A stretch of DNA of 64,000 nucleotides from Oceanihabitans sp. 2_MG-2023. GTDB lineage: Bacteria > Bacteroidota > Bacteroidia > Flavobacteriales > Flavobacteriaceae. Both the position numbers and the translations under genes were made by a program. Below are positions 8,830-18,900 of this stretch, piece by piece. The notes beneath the pieces are model-generated. The model did no database searches. It saw only the letters and a program-made list of their open reading frames with translations, and was not told the origin of the DNA. The stretch spans positions 434,001 through 498,000 of the forward strand of contig NZ_JAUOQT010000001.1 in NCBI RefSeq assembly GCF_030547245.1. The letters run 5' to 3'. Position 1 is the stretch's first letter. Every line of letters begins with the position of its first letter.

Positions 8830-9969
8830 TTACAGATTTCGGACATCTTTTTTAAATTCGCTTGGTGTTTTATTTGTAAACTTTTTAAATGCTGTGTAAA
8901 AACTTGTTTTAGAGTTAAAACCACATTCTAAACCAATTGTAACAATAGTATAGTTGTCAAATTCTGAATTGACTAACATTTGTTTTGCGTCTTTTATACG
9001 CAAAGTATTTACATAGTCATTAAAATTTAATTTAGAATTTGCATTTAATGTTTGTGAAATATATCCTTCACTTAAATTTAAAGTGTTAGAAAGATATTTT
9101 AAATTTAGTTTAGGGTTTAAGTATAATCTATCTTGCTTTATTAGTTTTTCAATTTTATTAAATGATTTTGAATCACTTTTATTTATACTTTTCTCTTCTT
9201 TAACTCTAAACTCTAGTATTCTTTTTTGGCGTAATTCTATCCTGTTTCGTAATTGAGTAGATTTGTTTAAACCTGAATAACCTATCCAATATACTAAAAC
9301 GGAAATACAAATCCACATTGGATAAAAGAACATTGTTTTATTTAAATTAAAAACTACAACAATTATAATTGCTATTAGCCAACAAATACAAACTAGCAAT
9401 CCTGAAAAAATTAATTTTTTTAGCCAATTGGTTTCAGAAGTAATCCATTTAATATTATAGGTTTTATCTTTTTCATAATCTGTTATCATTTTATACGTAA
9501 AATACATAACTAGCACATTAAATATAAAAGAAGCAAACTCTAAATAAACAAATATTCCTCTTTTAAAATGAGAAGGTATTATATATTCATTATTTATAAA
9601 AAATTTATAGAGTAATTGTAATAGATGAATACTTAAAACAATAAAAAAAGGGCTTAATAATAATCTCCTTTTTAAACCAATAGTTTTATTTCCTAAAAAT
9701 TTATACACATACAAATAGAACATTGGCAACACCAACCAATGCCAAGGAATGTAGATGTATTTAAAAACAGCATGACTATTAATTAAGGATGTATCTAATA
9801 ACCAATATTGTAAATTACTAAACGAAAGAAAAAGTACTACAAGACCAAGATATAAAGTGTTATTTGTAATATACTTTTTTTGAGAAAATACTATGATGCT
9901 AAATATAACACCATGTAGAACACCTAGAATTATTAAAAGATTAAAAATGTTGAAGTTTAATTCGTTCAC
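8830..9969 (-). CDS. AraC-family regulator with multi-pass membrane N-terminus
   Basis: This 379-residue protein has about seven hydrophobic segments in residues 8-235 and then a cytoplasmic AraC-type DNA-binding domain (about 265-379). Both helix-turn-helix units are visible: LSEGYISQTLN in the first, and the family signature IGLECGFNSKTSFYTAFKKF with TPSEFKK in the second. Such membrane-anchored AraC proteins are common in Flavobacteriaceae and are thought to sense a signal at the membrane. It lies directly upstream of the lipoprotein and membrane-protein genes on the same strand and may regulate them. A good promoter box lies at 9994-10001. The inducer is unknown. Confidence 0.85.
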   Translation of the reverse strand: MNELNFNIFNLLIILGVLHGVIFSIIVFSQKKYITNNTLYLGLVVLFLSFSNLQYWLLDTSLINSHAVFKYIYIPWHWLVLPMFYLYVYKFLGNKTIGLKRRLLLSPFFIVLSIHLLQLLYKFFINNEYIIPSHFKRGIFVYLEFASFIFNVLVMYFTYKMITDYEKDKTYNIKWITSETNWLKKLIFSGLLVCICWLIAIIIVVVFNLNKTMFFYPMWICISVLVYWIGYSGLNKSTQLRNRIELRQKRILEFRVKEEKSINKSDSKSFNKIEKLIKQDRLYLNPKLNLKYLSNTLNLSEGYISQTLNANSKLNFNDYVNTLRIKDAKQMLVNSEFDNYTIVTIGLECGFNSKTSFYTAFKKFTNKTPSEFKKDVRNL

Positions 9970-9993
9970 TAAAAAAATGTAATATATTTAACT

Positions 9994-10001
9994 CAAAACT
10001 A
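9994..10001 (-). promoter_or_regulatory. -7 promoter box (TAGTTTTG) for the AraC-type gene
   Basis: An exact match to the Bacteroidota TAnnTTTG -7 box lies 24 bases before the ATG at 9969. It predicts a leader of about 20 bases. No clear -33 TTTG was seen at ideal spacing. Confidence 0.5.
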
Positions 10002-10052
10002 CAATTTTATAAAACATTGTAAAAACTTTAGTGTTACGGTTTTTCCGTAAAT

Positions 10053-10673
10053 TTAATCCTTAGAAAAAGCTCTTTTATTAAAAACAATTAGCATAATAAA
10101 ACCAGCACTTATGGCCATATCTGCAACATTAAAAACGGGCTCGAAAAAAGTAAAGTATTTACCACCATAAAACGGTAACCATTCTGGTAAATAGCCTTTC
10201 CACAAAGGAAAATAAAGCATATCTACCACTTTACCTTCTAAAATATGTCCATTAATACCACTTTCTGGTAAAAAGGAAGCAACTTGGTGATAACTATCAC
10301 TAAACAAAATGCCATAAAATGTGGAATCAATAATATTACCTAAAGCGCCAGCAAAAATTAAAGTAATGGCAAGAATAAGTACCTTTGGGTTATGTTTTTT
10401 AATTGCAGTTACTAACCAATACCCAATACCTATTATAGCTACAATTCTAAAAATCGTTAAAGATATCTTAGCTGTTCTATCACTAATAAAAGTAACAAAA
10501 TCGCTTATTTTAGTTCCCCAAGCCATACCATCATTTTCTATAAAATAAATTTTAAACCAATCGAAAACCTCTACGCTTTCACCAAGTAAAAAATGTGTTT
10601 TTATGTATATTTTACTAACCTGATCTATTAGTAATATAATAAGGATGAGTACTATTGATTTTTTTAATGACAT
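10053..10673 (-). CDS. lspA: Lipoprotein signal peptidase (signal peptidase II)
   Basis: LspA is an inner-membrane aspartyl protease that removes signal peptides from lipidated prolipoproteins. The 206-residue protein has four transmembrane segments and the family motifs ENDGMAWG (about 46-53), GNIIDSTFYG (catalytic Asp) and FNVADMAISAG (second catalytic Asp). It is somewhat longer than enterobacterial LspA because of an insertion between the two catalytic motifs, which is usual in Bacteroidota. In flavobacteria it commonly follows ileS and a dksA-like gene; here one secreted-protein gene and a terminator separate it from them. Several lipoproteins in this window (7135, 29815, 36213) are its expected clients. 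Confidence 0.93.
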   Translation of the reverse strand: MSLKKSIVLILIILLIDQVSKIYIKTHFLLGESVEVFDWFKIYFIENDGMAWGTKISDFVTFISDRTAKISLTIFRIVAIIGIGYWLVTAIKKHNPKVLILAITLIFAGALGNIIDSTFYGILFSDSYHQVASFLPESGINGHILEGKVVDMLYFPLWKGYLPEWLPFYGGKYFTFFEPVFNVADMAISAGFIMLIVFNKRAFSKD

Positions 10674-10763
10674 AAATTTGTCTTCTAGTTTCTAAATAAA
10701 CACACTTCGACAAACGGAATGTGACAAAATCTTAACAGGCGATTTTTAGCAAAAATAGGAATA

Positions 10764-11393
10764 TTATTGACTTTTAGTTATACTTACGTTTCCGTTTATG
10801 GTTTTAATTTCTATTTGGTGGAAACCAGTATTTATTTCCTCGGTTTTAATTAAACCATTTTTAGAAGTTGCAACAATATTTGCATCCTTTGTTTGCAATG
10901 CAATATTTCCGTTTCTAGTATAAATTTTTGCATTACCGAGAAAAGTATTTAAAAAGCAATTCCCATAATTAGAATTCACTACAACATTTCTATATCGTCC
11001 TTTCACGATAAAATCACTATTATAAATATTTGCCAATACTTTTAAGTTTTCTGGAATAACTAAACGAATGGCAACAGAAATCACTTTGTGTGCACTTAAT
11101 TTATCGTTAGCATCTTTAAATAAAGGCTGTTGTTTTACAGAAACATGTAGATTATTGTTTTTAGTTTCTGTAACCAAAATAAAGTCTTGGTTATTTTCGC
11201 CTTCTACTCTTGAATAAATTGTAATAGCATCTACTGGTTTGGTTTCTACAGTAATTTGAAATATATTTTCGCCATTAATATTTATACTTGTAACTGTAGT
11301 TGCAGGAAAAGTTTTTTCTGTGATATTTTGCGCTTCTACCAAGCCTGTAAAACAAAAAAATAGTATGTAAATAATGATTTTCATTTTATTCAA
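10764..11393 (-). CDS. Secreted DUF4097/DUF2807-like beta-helical adhesin-type protein
   Basis: The 209-residue protein starts with a signal peptide (about 1-22, ending VEAQ); Met4 is an alternative start. The mature part alternates short beta-strand patterns with repeated Asn and Gly turns (ANIYNSDFIVKGRYRNVVVN, IYTRNGNIALQTKDANI, IKTINGNVSITKSQ), the pattern of the DUF4097/DUF2807 'head GIN' adhesin-like families. Its biochemical role is not known. It lies between the terminator of the ileS-dksA unit and lspA, so it may be transcribed with lspA (90-base gap). Confidence 0.6.
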   Translation of the reverse strand: MNKMKIIIYILFFCFTGLVEAQNITEKTFPATTVTSININGENIFQITVETKPVDAITIYSRVEGENNQDFILVTETKNNNLHVSVKQQPLFKDANDKLSAHKVISVAIRLVIPENLKVLANIYNSDFIVKGRYRNVVVNSNYGNCFLNTFLGNAKIYTRNGNIALQTKDANIVATSKNGLIKTEEINTGFHQIEIKTINGNVSITKSQ

Positions 11394-11420
11394 ATTGCGC
11401 TACTATTCTGGGAATGACAA

Positions 11421-11462
11421 AAGGTTAAAAAGCAAACGCCTCAATAAAATTGAAGCGTTTGT
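11421..11462 (-). terminator. Rho-independent terminator of the ileS-dksA unit
   Basis: On the minus strand a hairpin (arms CAAACGC...GCGTTTG, 11433-11461, with the inner stem TCAAT/ATTGA) is followed by CTTTTT. It lies about 50 bases after the DksA-like stop codon. Confidence 0.8.
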
Positions 11463-11511
11463 GTTGTAGTTATAAAGTCTCTTAATTCTAAGGAGATTCT
11501 ATTTTTAAATT

Positions 11512-11892
11512 TTATTGCAAGTTTTTAGCTTCAATACTTAAAGTAGCATGTGGCACTAATTTTAAACGCTCTTTAGCGATAAGCTTTTTAGTAACACGAC
11601 AAATACCATAGGTTTTATTTTCGATACGAATAAGTGCATTTTTTAAATCACGAATAAACTTTTCTTGTCTAATTGCTAATTGCGAATTCGCTTCCTTACT
11701 CATGGTTTCACTACCTTCTTCAAAAGCTTTAAACGTTGGTGATGTATCATCTGTACCATTATTATGGTCATTCATATACGCACTTTTAATAAGCTCTAAA
11801 TCGTGTTGTGCTTTTTGAATTTTTTCTTGTATTAACTCTTTAAATTCGGCTAAATCTTTATCTGCATATCTTACATTTATATCTGTTGCCAT
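11512..11892 (-). CDS. TraR/DksA family transcription regulator
   Basis: This 126-residue protein has the coiled-coil first half (about 10-90) and the C-terminal YGICRVTKKLIAKERL block that corresponds to the DksA zinc-finger region. Only one cysteine remains of the four that bind zinc in E. coli DksA, which is usual for the Bacteroidota form. DksA-type proteins bind the RNA polymerase secondary channel and modulate initiation with ppGpp. It follows ileS by 4 bases and is the last gene before a strong terminator, so the two are one transcription unit. Confidence 0.88.
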   Translation of the reverse strand: MATDINVRYADKDLAEFKELIQEKIQKAQHDLELIKSAYMNDHNNGTDDTSPTFKAFEEGSETMSKEANSQLAIRQEKFIRDLKNALIRIENKTYGICRVTKKLIAKERLKLVPHATLSIEAKNLQ

Positions 11893-11896
11893 AGTT

Positions 11897-14800
11897 TTAA
11901 TGTTTTGTAATAAATAATTTGGTATTTATAGCATCAAAAGCAATTTCTATACCATTATCTATTTGTTCTACAATTTCTAACGTTTCGGTTAAGGTTTCGG
12001 TTTTAATATACTCTATATTAGTCTCTACTGCCTTTACAATTTGGTCTTCTTTTTGAAGCTTCACATCTATTCTATCTGTAACTTCAAATCCAGAATCTTT
12101 ACGTAAATTTTGAATACGGTTTACGAGCTCACGAGCAATCCCTTCTTTACGTAATTCTTCGGTTATAGTAACATCTAGAGCAACGGTTAAATTACCTTCA
12201 TTTGCTACCAACCAACCTTCAATGTCTTGTGATGTAATTTCTACATCACTGAGTTCCAAAGTAATACTTTTTCCGTTAACTTCCACATCTAAAACACCAT
12301 TTTGCTCGATTTTTTTTATGTCTTCAGCGGTAAATTTCTGAATTTCTCCAGCAATCGCTTTCATATCCTTTCCAAAACGAGGTCCTAAAGCTTTAAAATT
12401 AGGTTTTATTTGTTTCACTAATATATCGGAAGCATCATCTAAAAGCTCTACTTCTTTAATATTTACTTCGTGTTTTATTAAATTAGCAACTGCTAAAATC
12501 TCTTCCTTTTGTTGGGTTGAATCTACAGGAATCATAATTTTTTGCAATGGCTGACGCACTTTAATTTTTTCTTTAGCACGTAACGATAAGACTAAAGAAG
12601 AGATTGTTTGTGCTGCTTCCATTTTACGCTCTAAAGATTTATCGATATAAGCAGTATCACTTTTTGGAAACTCCGCCAAATGTACACTTTCAAAACTCTC
12701 TGTGTGTGTAGTTTTTGTTAAGTCTAAGTAAAGTCTATCCATAAAAAATGGTGCAATTGGCGCTCCAAGTTTCGCTATGGTTAACATACAAGTATATAAG
12801 GTTTGATATGCCGAAATTTTATCGGTTTGGTAATCGCCTTTCCAGAAACGTCTTCTACTTAAACGCACATACCAATTACTTAAATACTCTTGTGTAAATT
12901 CTGAAATTGCTCTTGCTGCCTTTGTTGGTTCATATGCTGCATAGTAATCGTCTACTTTTTGAATTAATGTATGCAATTCGGAAAGAATCCAACGATCAAT
13001 CTCTGGTCTTTCTTCTAAAGGAATATCTGTTTCTGCATAACTAAACTTATCAATATTGGTATATAATGTGAAGAATGAATAGGTGTTATATAGTGTTCCG
13101 AAGAATTTACGCTTCACTTCTTCAATACCATCGACATCAAATTTTAGATTATCCCAAGGGTTTGCATTAGCAATCATGTACCAACGTGTTGCATCTGCTC
13201 CATAGGTCGATAAGGTTTCAAAAGGATCTGTAGCGTTACCTAAACGCTTCGACATTTTTTGTCCGTTTTTATCTAAAACCAATCCGTTGGAAACTACATT
13301 TTTATACGCTACCGAATCGAAAACCATTGTTCCAATAGCATGTAAAGTATAAAACCATCCACGTGTTTGATCTACTCCTTCTGCTATAAAATCTGCTGGA
13401 AAGGATTTATTTTCGTCAATTAATTCTTTATTTTCAAAAGGATAATGCCATTGTGCATAAGGCATAGAACCAGAATCGAACCAAACATCTATTAGATCGC
13501 TTTCGCGTTTCATAGGTTGTCCGCTTTCAGAAACTAATACAATTTCATCTACTATATTTTTATGTAAATCTATTTTCGCATAGTTTTCTTCGGAATTGTT
13601 TCCTACTTCAAAATCTGCATAGATATCTTTTGCTAAAACTCCTGCGGAAACTGCTTTTGCCATTTCTGCTTTTAGTTCTTCTACAGAACCAATACAAATT
13701 TCCTCTTTACCATCTTCTGTTCTCCAGATTGGTAGTGGAATTCCCCAATAACGAGAACGAGATAAATTCCAATCGTTTGCATTCGCTATCCAATTACCAA
13801 AACGACCTTCTCCTGTCGATTTTGGTTTCCAGTTAATACTTGTATTAAGCTCATGCATACGACCTTTAACATCTGTAATTTTTATAAACCAAGAGTCTAA
13901 TGGATAGTATAATATCGGCTTATCTGTACGCCAGCAATGTGGATAACTGTGTTTGTATTTCTCAACCTTAAAGGCTTTATTTTCTTCTTTTAACTTAATA
14001 GCAATTTCTACATCTATAGAACGCTCTGGAGCTTCACCATCTTTATAGTACTCGTTTTTAACGTACTTACCTCCAAACTCTTTCATTTCTGGTCTAAAAC
14101 GACCTTGTAAATCTACAAGAGGCACTAAGTTATCATTATCGTCTTTTACCAATAATGGTGGTATTTCTGGTGTGGCTTGCTTAGCAACTAATGCATCATC
14201 TGCTCCAAAGGTTGGTGCTGTATGTACGATACCTGTACCATCTTCTGTAGTTACAAAATCTCCAGAGATTACACGAAAAGCATCTTGGGGATTATCATTT
14301 GGCAAAGCGTACGGTAGAAGTTGTTCGTATTTAATACCAACAAGATCCTTTCCTTTAAAATCTTTTACTACGTAATAAGGTATTTTTTTATCGCCATTTT
14401 TATATTCTAAAAGCGCTGCTTTTTCTTCAACTCTTTTAAACTTACCATCAAACTGTTTGTTTACTAGAGCTTTTGCCAAAATCACATTCATAGGTTGAAA
14501 TGTGTATTGGTTATAGGTTTCCACTAAAACATAATCTATTTTTGGTCCAACCGTTAATGCGGTATTACTTGGAAGTGTCCAAGGTGTTGTAGTCCAAGCT
14601 ATAAAATGAATATCTCCTTCGTTTTGTAAAAAGTCGGGCAAGGTATTTTCTATGGCTTTAAATTGCGCAACAATAGTGGTATCTGTAACATCTTGATATG
14701 CTCCCGGTTGGTTTACCTCATGCGAGCTTAAACCTGTTCCTGCTTTAGGTGAATATGGCTGAATGGTATAGCCTTTATACATTAAATTTTTAGAATAAAT

Positions 14801-15301
14801 CTCTTTTAGTAACCACCAAACCGTTTCCATGTATTTAGGTTCGTAGGTAATATAGGGATCGTCCATATTTACCCAGTATCCCATTTTATTGGTAAGATCA
14901 TGCCAGATATCGGTATAACGCATTACTGCTTTACGGCAAGCAGCGTTGTAATCTTCGACAGAAATAGTTTTACCAATATCTTCTTTCGTAATACCTAGTT
15001 CTTTTTCTACACCAAGTTCTATAGGTAAACCATGTGTATCCCAACCAGCTTTACGCTTTACTTGGTAGCCTTTCATGGTTTTATATCGCGGAAAAATATC
15101 TTTAATAGCACGAGCTAATACGTGGTGTACACCAGGTAATCCGTTTGCTGAAGGAGGTCCTTCGAAAAACACATACGGTTTTGCACCTTCTCTAGTGGTT
15201 ACACTTTTTTCGAAGATGTTATTCTCTTCCCAATAGTTTAAGATTTCGTCTGCAACATTTGGTAAGTTAAGTCCTTTATATTCAGGAAAAGTCGTGCTCA
15301 T
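11897..15301 (-). CDS. ileS: Isoleucyl-tRNA synthetase
   Basis: IleS charges tRNA-Ile with isoleucine. The 1134-residue length matches the longer, eukaryotic-like IleS found in Bacteroidota. The class I signatures are present: the HIGH-type motif near 51-60 (GVHHVLARAI) and KMSKR (GQKMSKRLGN, about 680-690). The editing domain lies between them (TTTPWTLPSN near 237-246), and an anticodon-binding region and C-terminal extension follow. The start at 15301 gives MSTTFPEYKGLNLPNVADEIL, the normal N-terminus. The upstream box TAATTTCG (15326-15333, one mismatch to TAnnTTTG) may be its promoter. Confidence 0.97.
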   Translation of the reverse strand: MSTTFPEYKGLNLPNVADEILNYWEENNIFEKSVTTREGAKPYVFFEGPPSANGLPGVHHVLARAIKDIFPRYKTMKGYQVKRKAGWDTHGLPIELGVEKELGITKEDIGKTISVEDYNAACRKAVMRYTDIWHDLTNKMGYWVNMDDPYITYEPKYMETVWWLLKEIYSKNLMYKGYTIQPYSPKAGTGLSSHEVNQPGAYQDVTDTTIVAQFKAIENTLPDFLQNEGDIHFIAWTTTPWTLPSNTALTVGPKIDYVLVETYNQYTFQPMNVILAKALVNKQFDGKFKRVEEKAALLEYKNGDKKIPYYVVKDFKGKDLVGIKYEQLLPYALPNDNPQDAFRVISGDFVTTEDGTGIVHTAPTFGADDALVAKQATPEIPPLLVKDDNDNLVPLVDLQGRFRPEMKEFGGKYVKNEYYKDGEAPERSIDVEIAIKLKEENKAFKVEKYKHSYPHCWRTDKPILYYPLDSWFIKITDVKGRMHELNTSINWKPKSTGEGRFGNWIANANDWNLSRSRYWGIPLPIWRTEDGKEEICIGSVEELKAEMAKAVSAGVLAKDIYADFEVGNNSEENYAKIDLHKNIVDEIVLVSESGQPMKRESDLIDVWFDSGSMPYAQWHYPFENKELIDENKSFPADFIAEGVDQTRGWFYTLHAIGTMVFDSVAYKNVVSNGLVLDKNGQKMSKRLGNATDPFETLSTYGADATRWYMIANANPWDNLKFDVDGIEEVKRKFFGTLYNTYSFFTLYTNIDKFSYAETDIPLEERPEIDRWILSELHTLIQKVDDYYAAYEPTKAARAISEFTQEYLSNWYVRLSRRRFWKGDYQTDKISAYQTLYTCMLTIAKLGAPIAPFFMDRLYLDLTKTTHTESFESVHLAEFPKSDTAYIDKSLERKMEAAQTISSLVLSLRAKEKIKVRQPLQKIMIPVDSTQQKEEILAVANLIKHEVNIKEVELLDDASDILVKQIKPNFKALGPRFGKDMKAIAGEIQKFTAEDIKKIEQNGVLDVEVNGKSITLELSDVEITSQDIEGWLVANEGNLTVALDVTITEELRKEGIARELVNRIQNLRKDSGFEVTDRIDVKLQKEDQIVKAVETNIEYIKTETLTETLEIVEQIDNGIEIAFDAINTKLFITKH

Positions 15302-15333
15302 TTTATCATTTTCTTTTAAGAGTTGCGAAATTA

Positions 15334-15353
15334 ATGAATTTGTATGAATTTGT
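15334..15353. repeat. Perfect tandem 10-bp repeat upstream of ileS
   Basis: ATGAATTTGT occurs twice head to tail (15334-15343 and 15344-15353), just upstream of the likely ileS -7 region. It may be chance in AT-rich DNA. Confidence 0.4.
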
Positions 15354-15363
15354 TAAGTTTATA

Positions 15364-15403
15364 AAAAAGAAAAGCCTCTGAAATTTCAGAGGCTTTTCTT
15401 TTT
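15364..15403. terminator. 40-bp perfect palindrome; bidirectional terminator
   Basis: Two 20-base arms (core AGCCTCTGAAA / TTTCAGAGGCT) are perfectly complementary with no spacer and are flanked by A and T tracts on both sides. It lies directly after the T9SS remnant (minus strand) and upstream of ileS. Confidence 0.85.
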
Positions 15404-15418
15404 ATTATATAAAACGAC

Positions 15419-15814
15419 TTATATTTTAATAAGTTTTTTTGAAATTAAAGTCTTATTTCCTTCTGTAATTCGCATAAAATAAGCACCATTACTTAGCTTT
15501 TCTAATCCATTAAAATGTATTTCACTTTGGGAATTAGTAACCGATTTGTTACGAATAATTCTACCTTGTAAATCAAGTAACGTGATGTTTAATTCTTGAT
15601 AATTAAATGCGGAAGGCAATTTAACTACTACATTCTCTTTCATTGGATTTGGATAAACAGAAACAGCAGATAAAGTAATATCTGAAGTAGATAATGTATT
15701 ATTGATAATATTTACGGTATAATCTTCTACTTCACCATCGGAAGCGTTATTAATCCTATTTCCACAAGATTCATGACCATTACAATAAATTAATATAAAA
15801 AAATAATTTGTCAA
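15419..15814 (-). pseudogene. Remnant of a T9SS exoprotein: end of a GEVED domain plus sorting domain
   Basis: The frame runs 131 codons from a TTG at 15814, preceded at once by an in-frame TAA; the first internal ATG (MKENVVV) is far downstream. The first recognisable residues, ASDGEVEDYTVNI, are the end of a GEVED domain, normally found deep inside much larger secreted proteins. They are followed by a complete T9SS type A sorting domain (VYPNPMKENVVVKL to FMRITEGNKTLISKKLIKI). No signal peptide or catalytic part is present, so this is best read as the surviving 3' end of a deleted or rearranged gene. It still has a strong terminator behind it. Expression as a protein is unlikely. Confidence 0.75.
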
Positions 15815-15924
15815 TTAAACGCAAAAAATTCGTTAAAATGTAAAAATGAATTTACTAAATAAAATAGGATTTTTTCTTTAATCCCATGTAACTTCTAAAA
15901 TCACTACCTGATTTATAGGCATAA

Positions 15925-15954
15925 AAAAAGCCAAAACTTACGTTTAGGCTTTTT
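15925..15954 (-). terminator. Terminator of the 1334-residue T9SS gene
   Basis: AAAAAGCC and GGCTTTTT arms with an inner AAAC/GTTT stem form a hairpin about 20 bases after the stop codon at 15976. Confidence 0.75.
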
Positions 15955-15975
15955 CAACTAAAAACTAATAGCTAA

Positions 15976-18900
15976 TTATTCGATAATTATCTTTTTATCT
16001 AAGATTTGATTATCCTTCGTTTTAATACTTACAACATAAATTCCAGTTGCTAATTGACTAATTGGCATTCCATTTTCTAGCACATTGTTAGATAGGTTTG
16101 TTTTTTTATAAACTGTTTGACCTAACATATTCATTAAACTTAGGTTGCTTACTTCTGCATTTAATCCTTTTACATATAATAAGTCACTGTTGTTATTATA
16201 ATAAATTACGCTATTGTTATTTGCTATCACTTCTTCTGTACTTAATCTTTGATTTTCTTCAAAAACTATTTCGAATCTTTCATTGAATTGTCCAGCTTCT
16301 GATGTGAAAGTATATGCAACATCTTGGCGTAAATTAAAATATATATCTGTAAGATTATCTTTTAAGTAAATTTCTTGACTTTCTTCTATATTATCTAATG
16401 CAGTTAACTTAATACTATAACTATTATTTCCAGATGTTTTTAATGCTAATGGCACTACTTTATCCGCTGTTATTTCAGCATAAGATTGTATAGTCATATA
16501 TTCACCATCTAATAACAGATTTAAATCGTCATGATTACTATCTGTATTTCTTGCTTCGTATCCATAATCGTAAGCATCTGTAGTGATATTACTAAATCCT
16601 AATAACAATTCTCTTCTTGTAGCCTGACCGTCTAATGCTTTAAATTCTAATCTTAGTTTTCGCATGGTTGGCCCATAAGAAATTACATCTGCACTATTCG
16701 TTTCATTGGTTTCTCTAAAAAACACAGAACCGTTATTTAAAGATCCATCTGCATCTGCTTCTTTAATAAAAACACGCTGTCCATTATTAAACTCTACGGA
16801 TCCTGTGTTTTTTATTTCTGCCATAAAACTCTGTCCTACTGGTACATATTTTGTTGGCGTTTTAGTACCATCTTGTGATCCATTATTTAAGCCTTCTGCA
16901 CCAACAAATTGATATGCTCTTACTGCTCCCGTTTTATTTACTTGTGCATAACCACCTTCGTATTCTGTAGTAACATGTGAAATTCCTGACCACTGTTGCC
17001 ATAGTTGAATACTACCATCTAAAACAGCTTCATTATCATCTAAAAACTTATGTATATCTATTGCTGATGCATAAGGGTTACCTAGAAGATATTCCGTTTT
17101 AGATACTGCAGGTACAGACCCAGATCCTCCAGCATCAGCTACGCTTATTTTTATAGTTCCATTGTTTGGTTTACCTTCAAAAATATATTGTTGCTCTACA
17201 CCTGTTCCTTTATGAATATAACCAACACCCGGGTTAATATTTGTACTTGGTGTTACGGTTCCCCAATCATAATAAGTCACACCATTTTCGTAAGTATACA
17301 TCCATCTAGTACTTAATTTGTTTATTTGATGGTTTGCACTTGTAAAAGTCATATTATCCCCATCACTATCTTTTAACATACTAAGACTAAAGGCTGTATT
17401 ATTACCATTATGTTCAGAATTATTATCTATAAAGGCCGAAACACCCGTTACACCTACTGGAGAACTCCAATAGTTATACCAGTAATAGCTTGATGCACCT
17501 TCTTGTCGTCTTAATATTTTTCCTTCGGAAGAAGTTACTAAATCACTATTTTCTGTTTGTATTAATTGCGAATCATTTTGTAAATCAATAATTCCGTCTA
17601 GCTCTAAATACCAACTATTCGCTACTTGGTTATTATTTTTTATTTCTAAAGTTTTATTGGCATCTACAAACAATCCAATATTCTTTAATTCATGCGTTGC
17701 GTTTACATTATTTTTAACATGAACAATACTCCAATCTTTATTACTTGCAACATCTTCTATATCCCAAACATCTCCATGTAACCATGTACTTTCTTCTGTC
17801 CAAGCTCCATTAGCATTAGAAACATAAGGCATAGGTGCTGTTTGCTCCTGAAGAGAAGTTATATTATGAAGCTTCAGATTATTTTCATTTGATGAATAAT
17901 CTGAAGTTGCGCTATTATTAATATTAGACATTGGGTAATATCCTTTTAAATTATTCCAAGATACTTTTGATGAGGTATTTAAATCTTCGATATCTTTTGG
18001 TATGATAGTACCTCTTAAAACTCCTGAGTTATTTTTAATTTCCTGATATACCATTTGTTGGATTTGCTCGTCTGATAATGCAGCATCAAAAATTCTTACT
18101 TCATCAATATCTCCATTAAAATGCCCAAAACCAGCGACACTTGTGTTTGTAGGATATCTTCCAATAGTAAATTCTCTTTGAGAATAAATATGTGGAGTAC
18201 CATTATAATTTTCTGTTAATAATTCGGAGTCTAATTTTGTATCTGTTGTTGTACCTACTAATTCTCCATTTAAATATAATTTAACTGTTTTATCTTCAGA
18301 ATTAAACACACCAGCTATATGGTACCATAAATGATTTTCTAGTTTAACATCTAATAATGGATCTGGTTGTACTTGAATATTATTTGAAGGATAATTACTA
18401 GAAGCTGTAATTTGGTCTTGAGTTAAAACATAAAAGGATGGTGTTCTACCTCTAGTTATGTACAATCTCATGTTTTCTTGTCCAGCAATACTATATAGAT
18501 TTGGAAGACTACCCTCTGAATTGTATTCGATTTTAACCCAGCTCATTATTGTACCATTTGTCCAATTAGTAATAAAAGGGTTTGTATCTAAATAATCATC
18601 TACTCCATCAAAATCTAAAGTAGCATTTTCTAAATAAACATCTACATTATCTCTATAATCTAAATCACCACCATTAAATAAATCGCCATCGGTATCCGGT
18701 AAAACAGATAAGTCTGTAGGTTCATTTATTTCATCGTTAACATCATAGTAGTCATTTGTATTACTACCTTCAAATGTATTATCTAAACCATCAGTATCTG
18801 TATCATTGTTTGATATAGTATTTGCCATACCATTTTCTTGAATATCTGGAATACCATCATTGTCTGAATCTAAATCTAAATAATCAGGTAAATCTGTACC

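Noticed and set aside
15334-15353. Tandem 10-bp repeat as a phase-variation tract for ileS
   Set aside because: Two copies upstream of an essential gene give no sign of variable repeat number; it is listed only as a short repeat.
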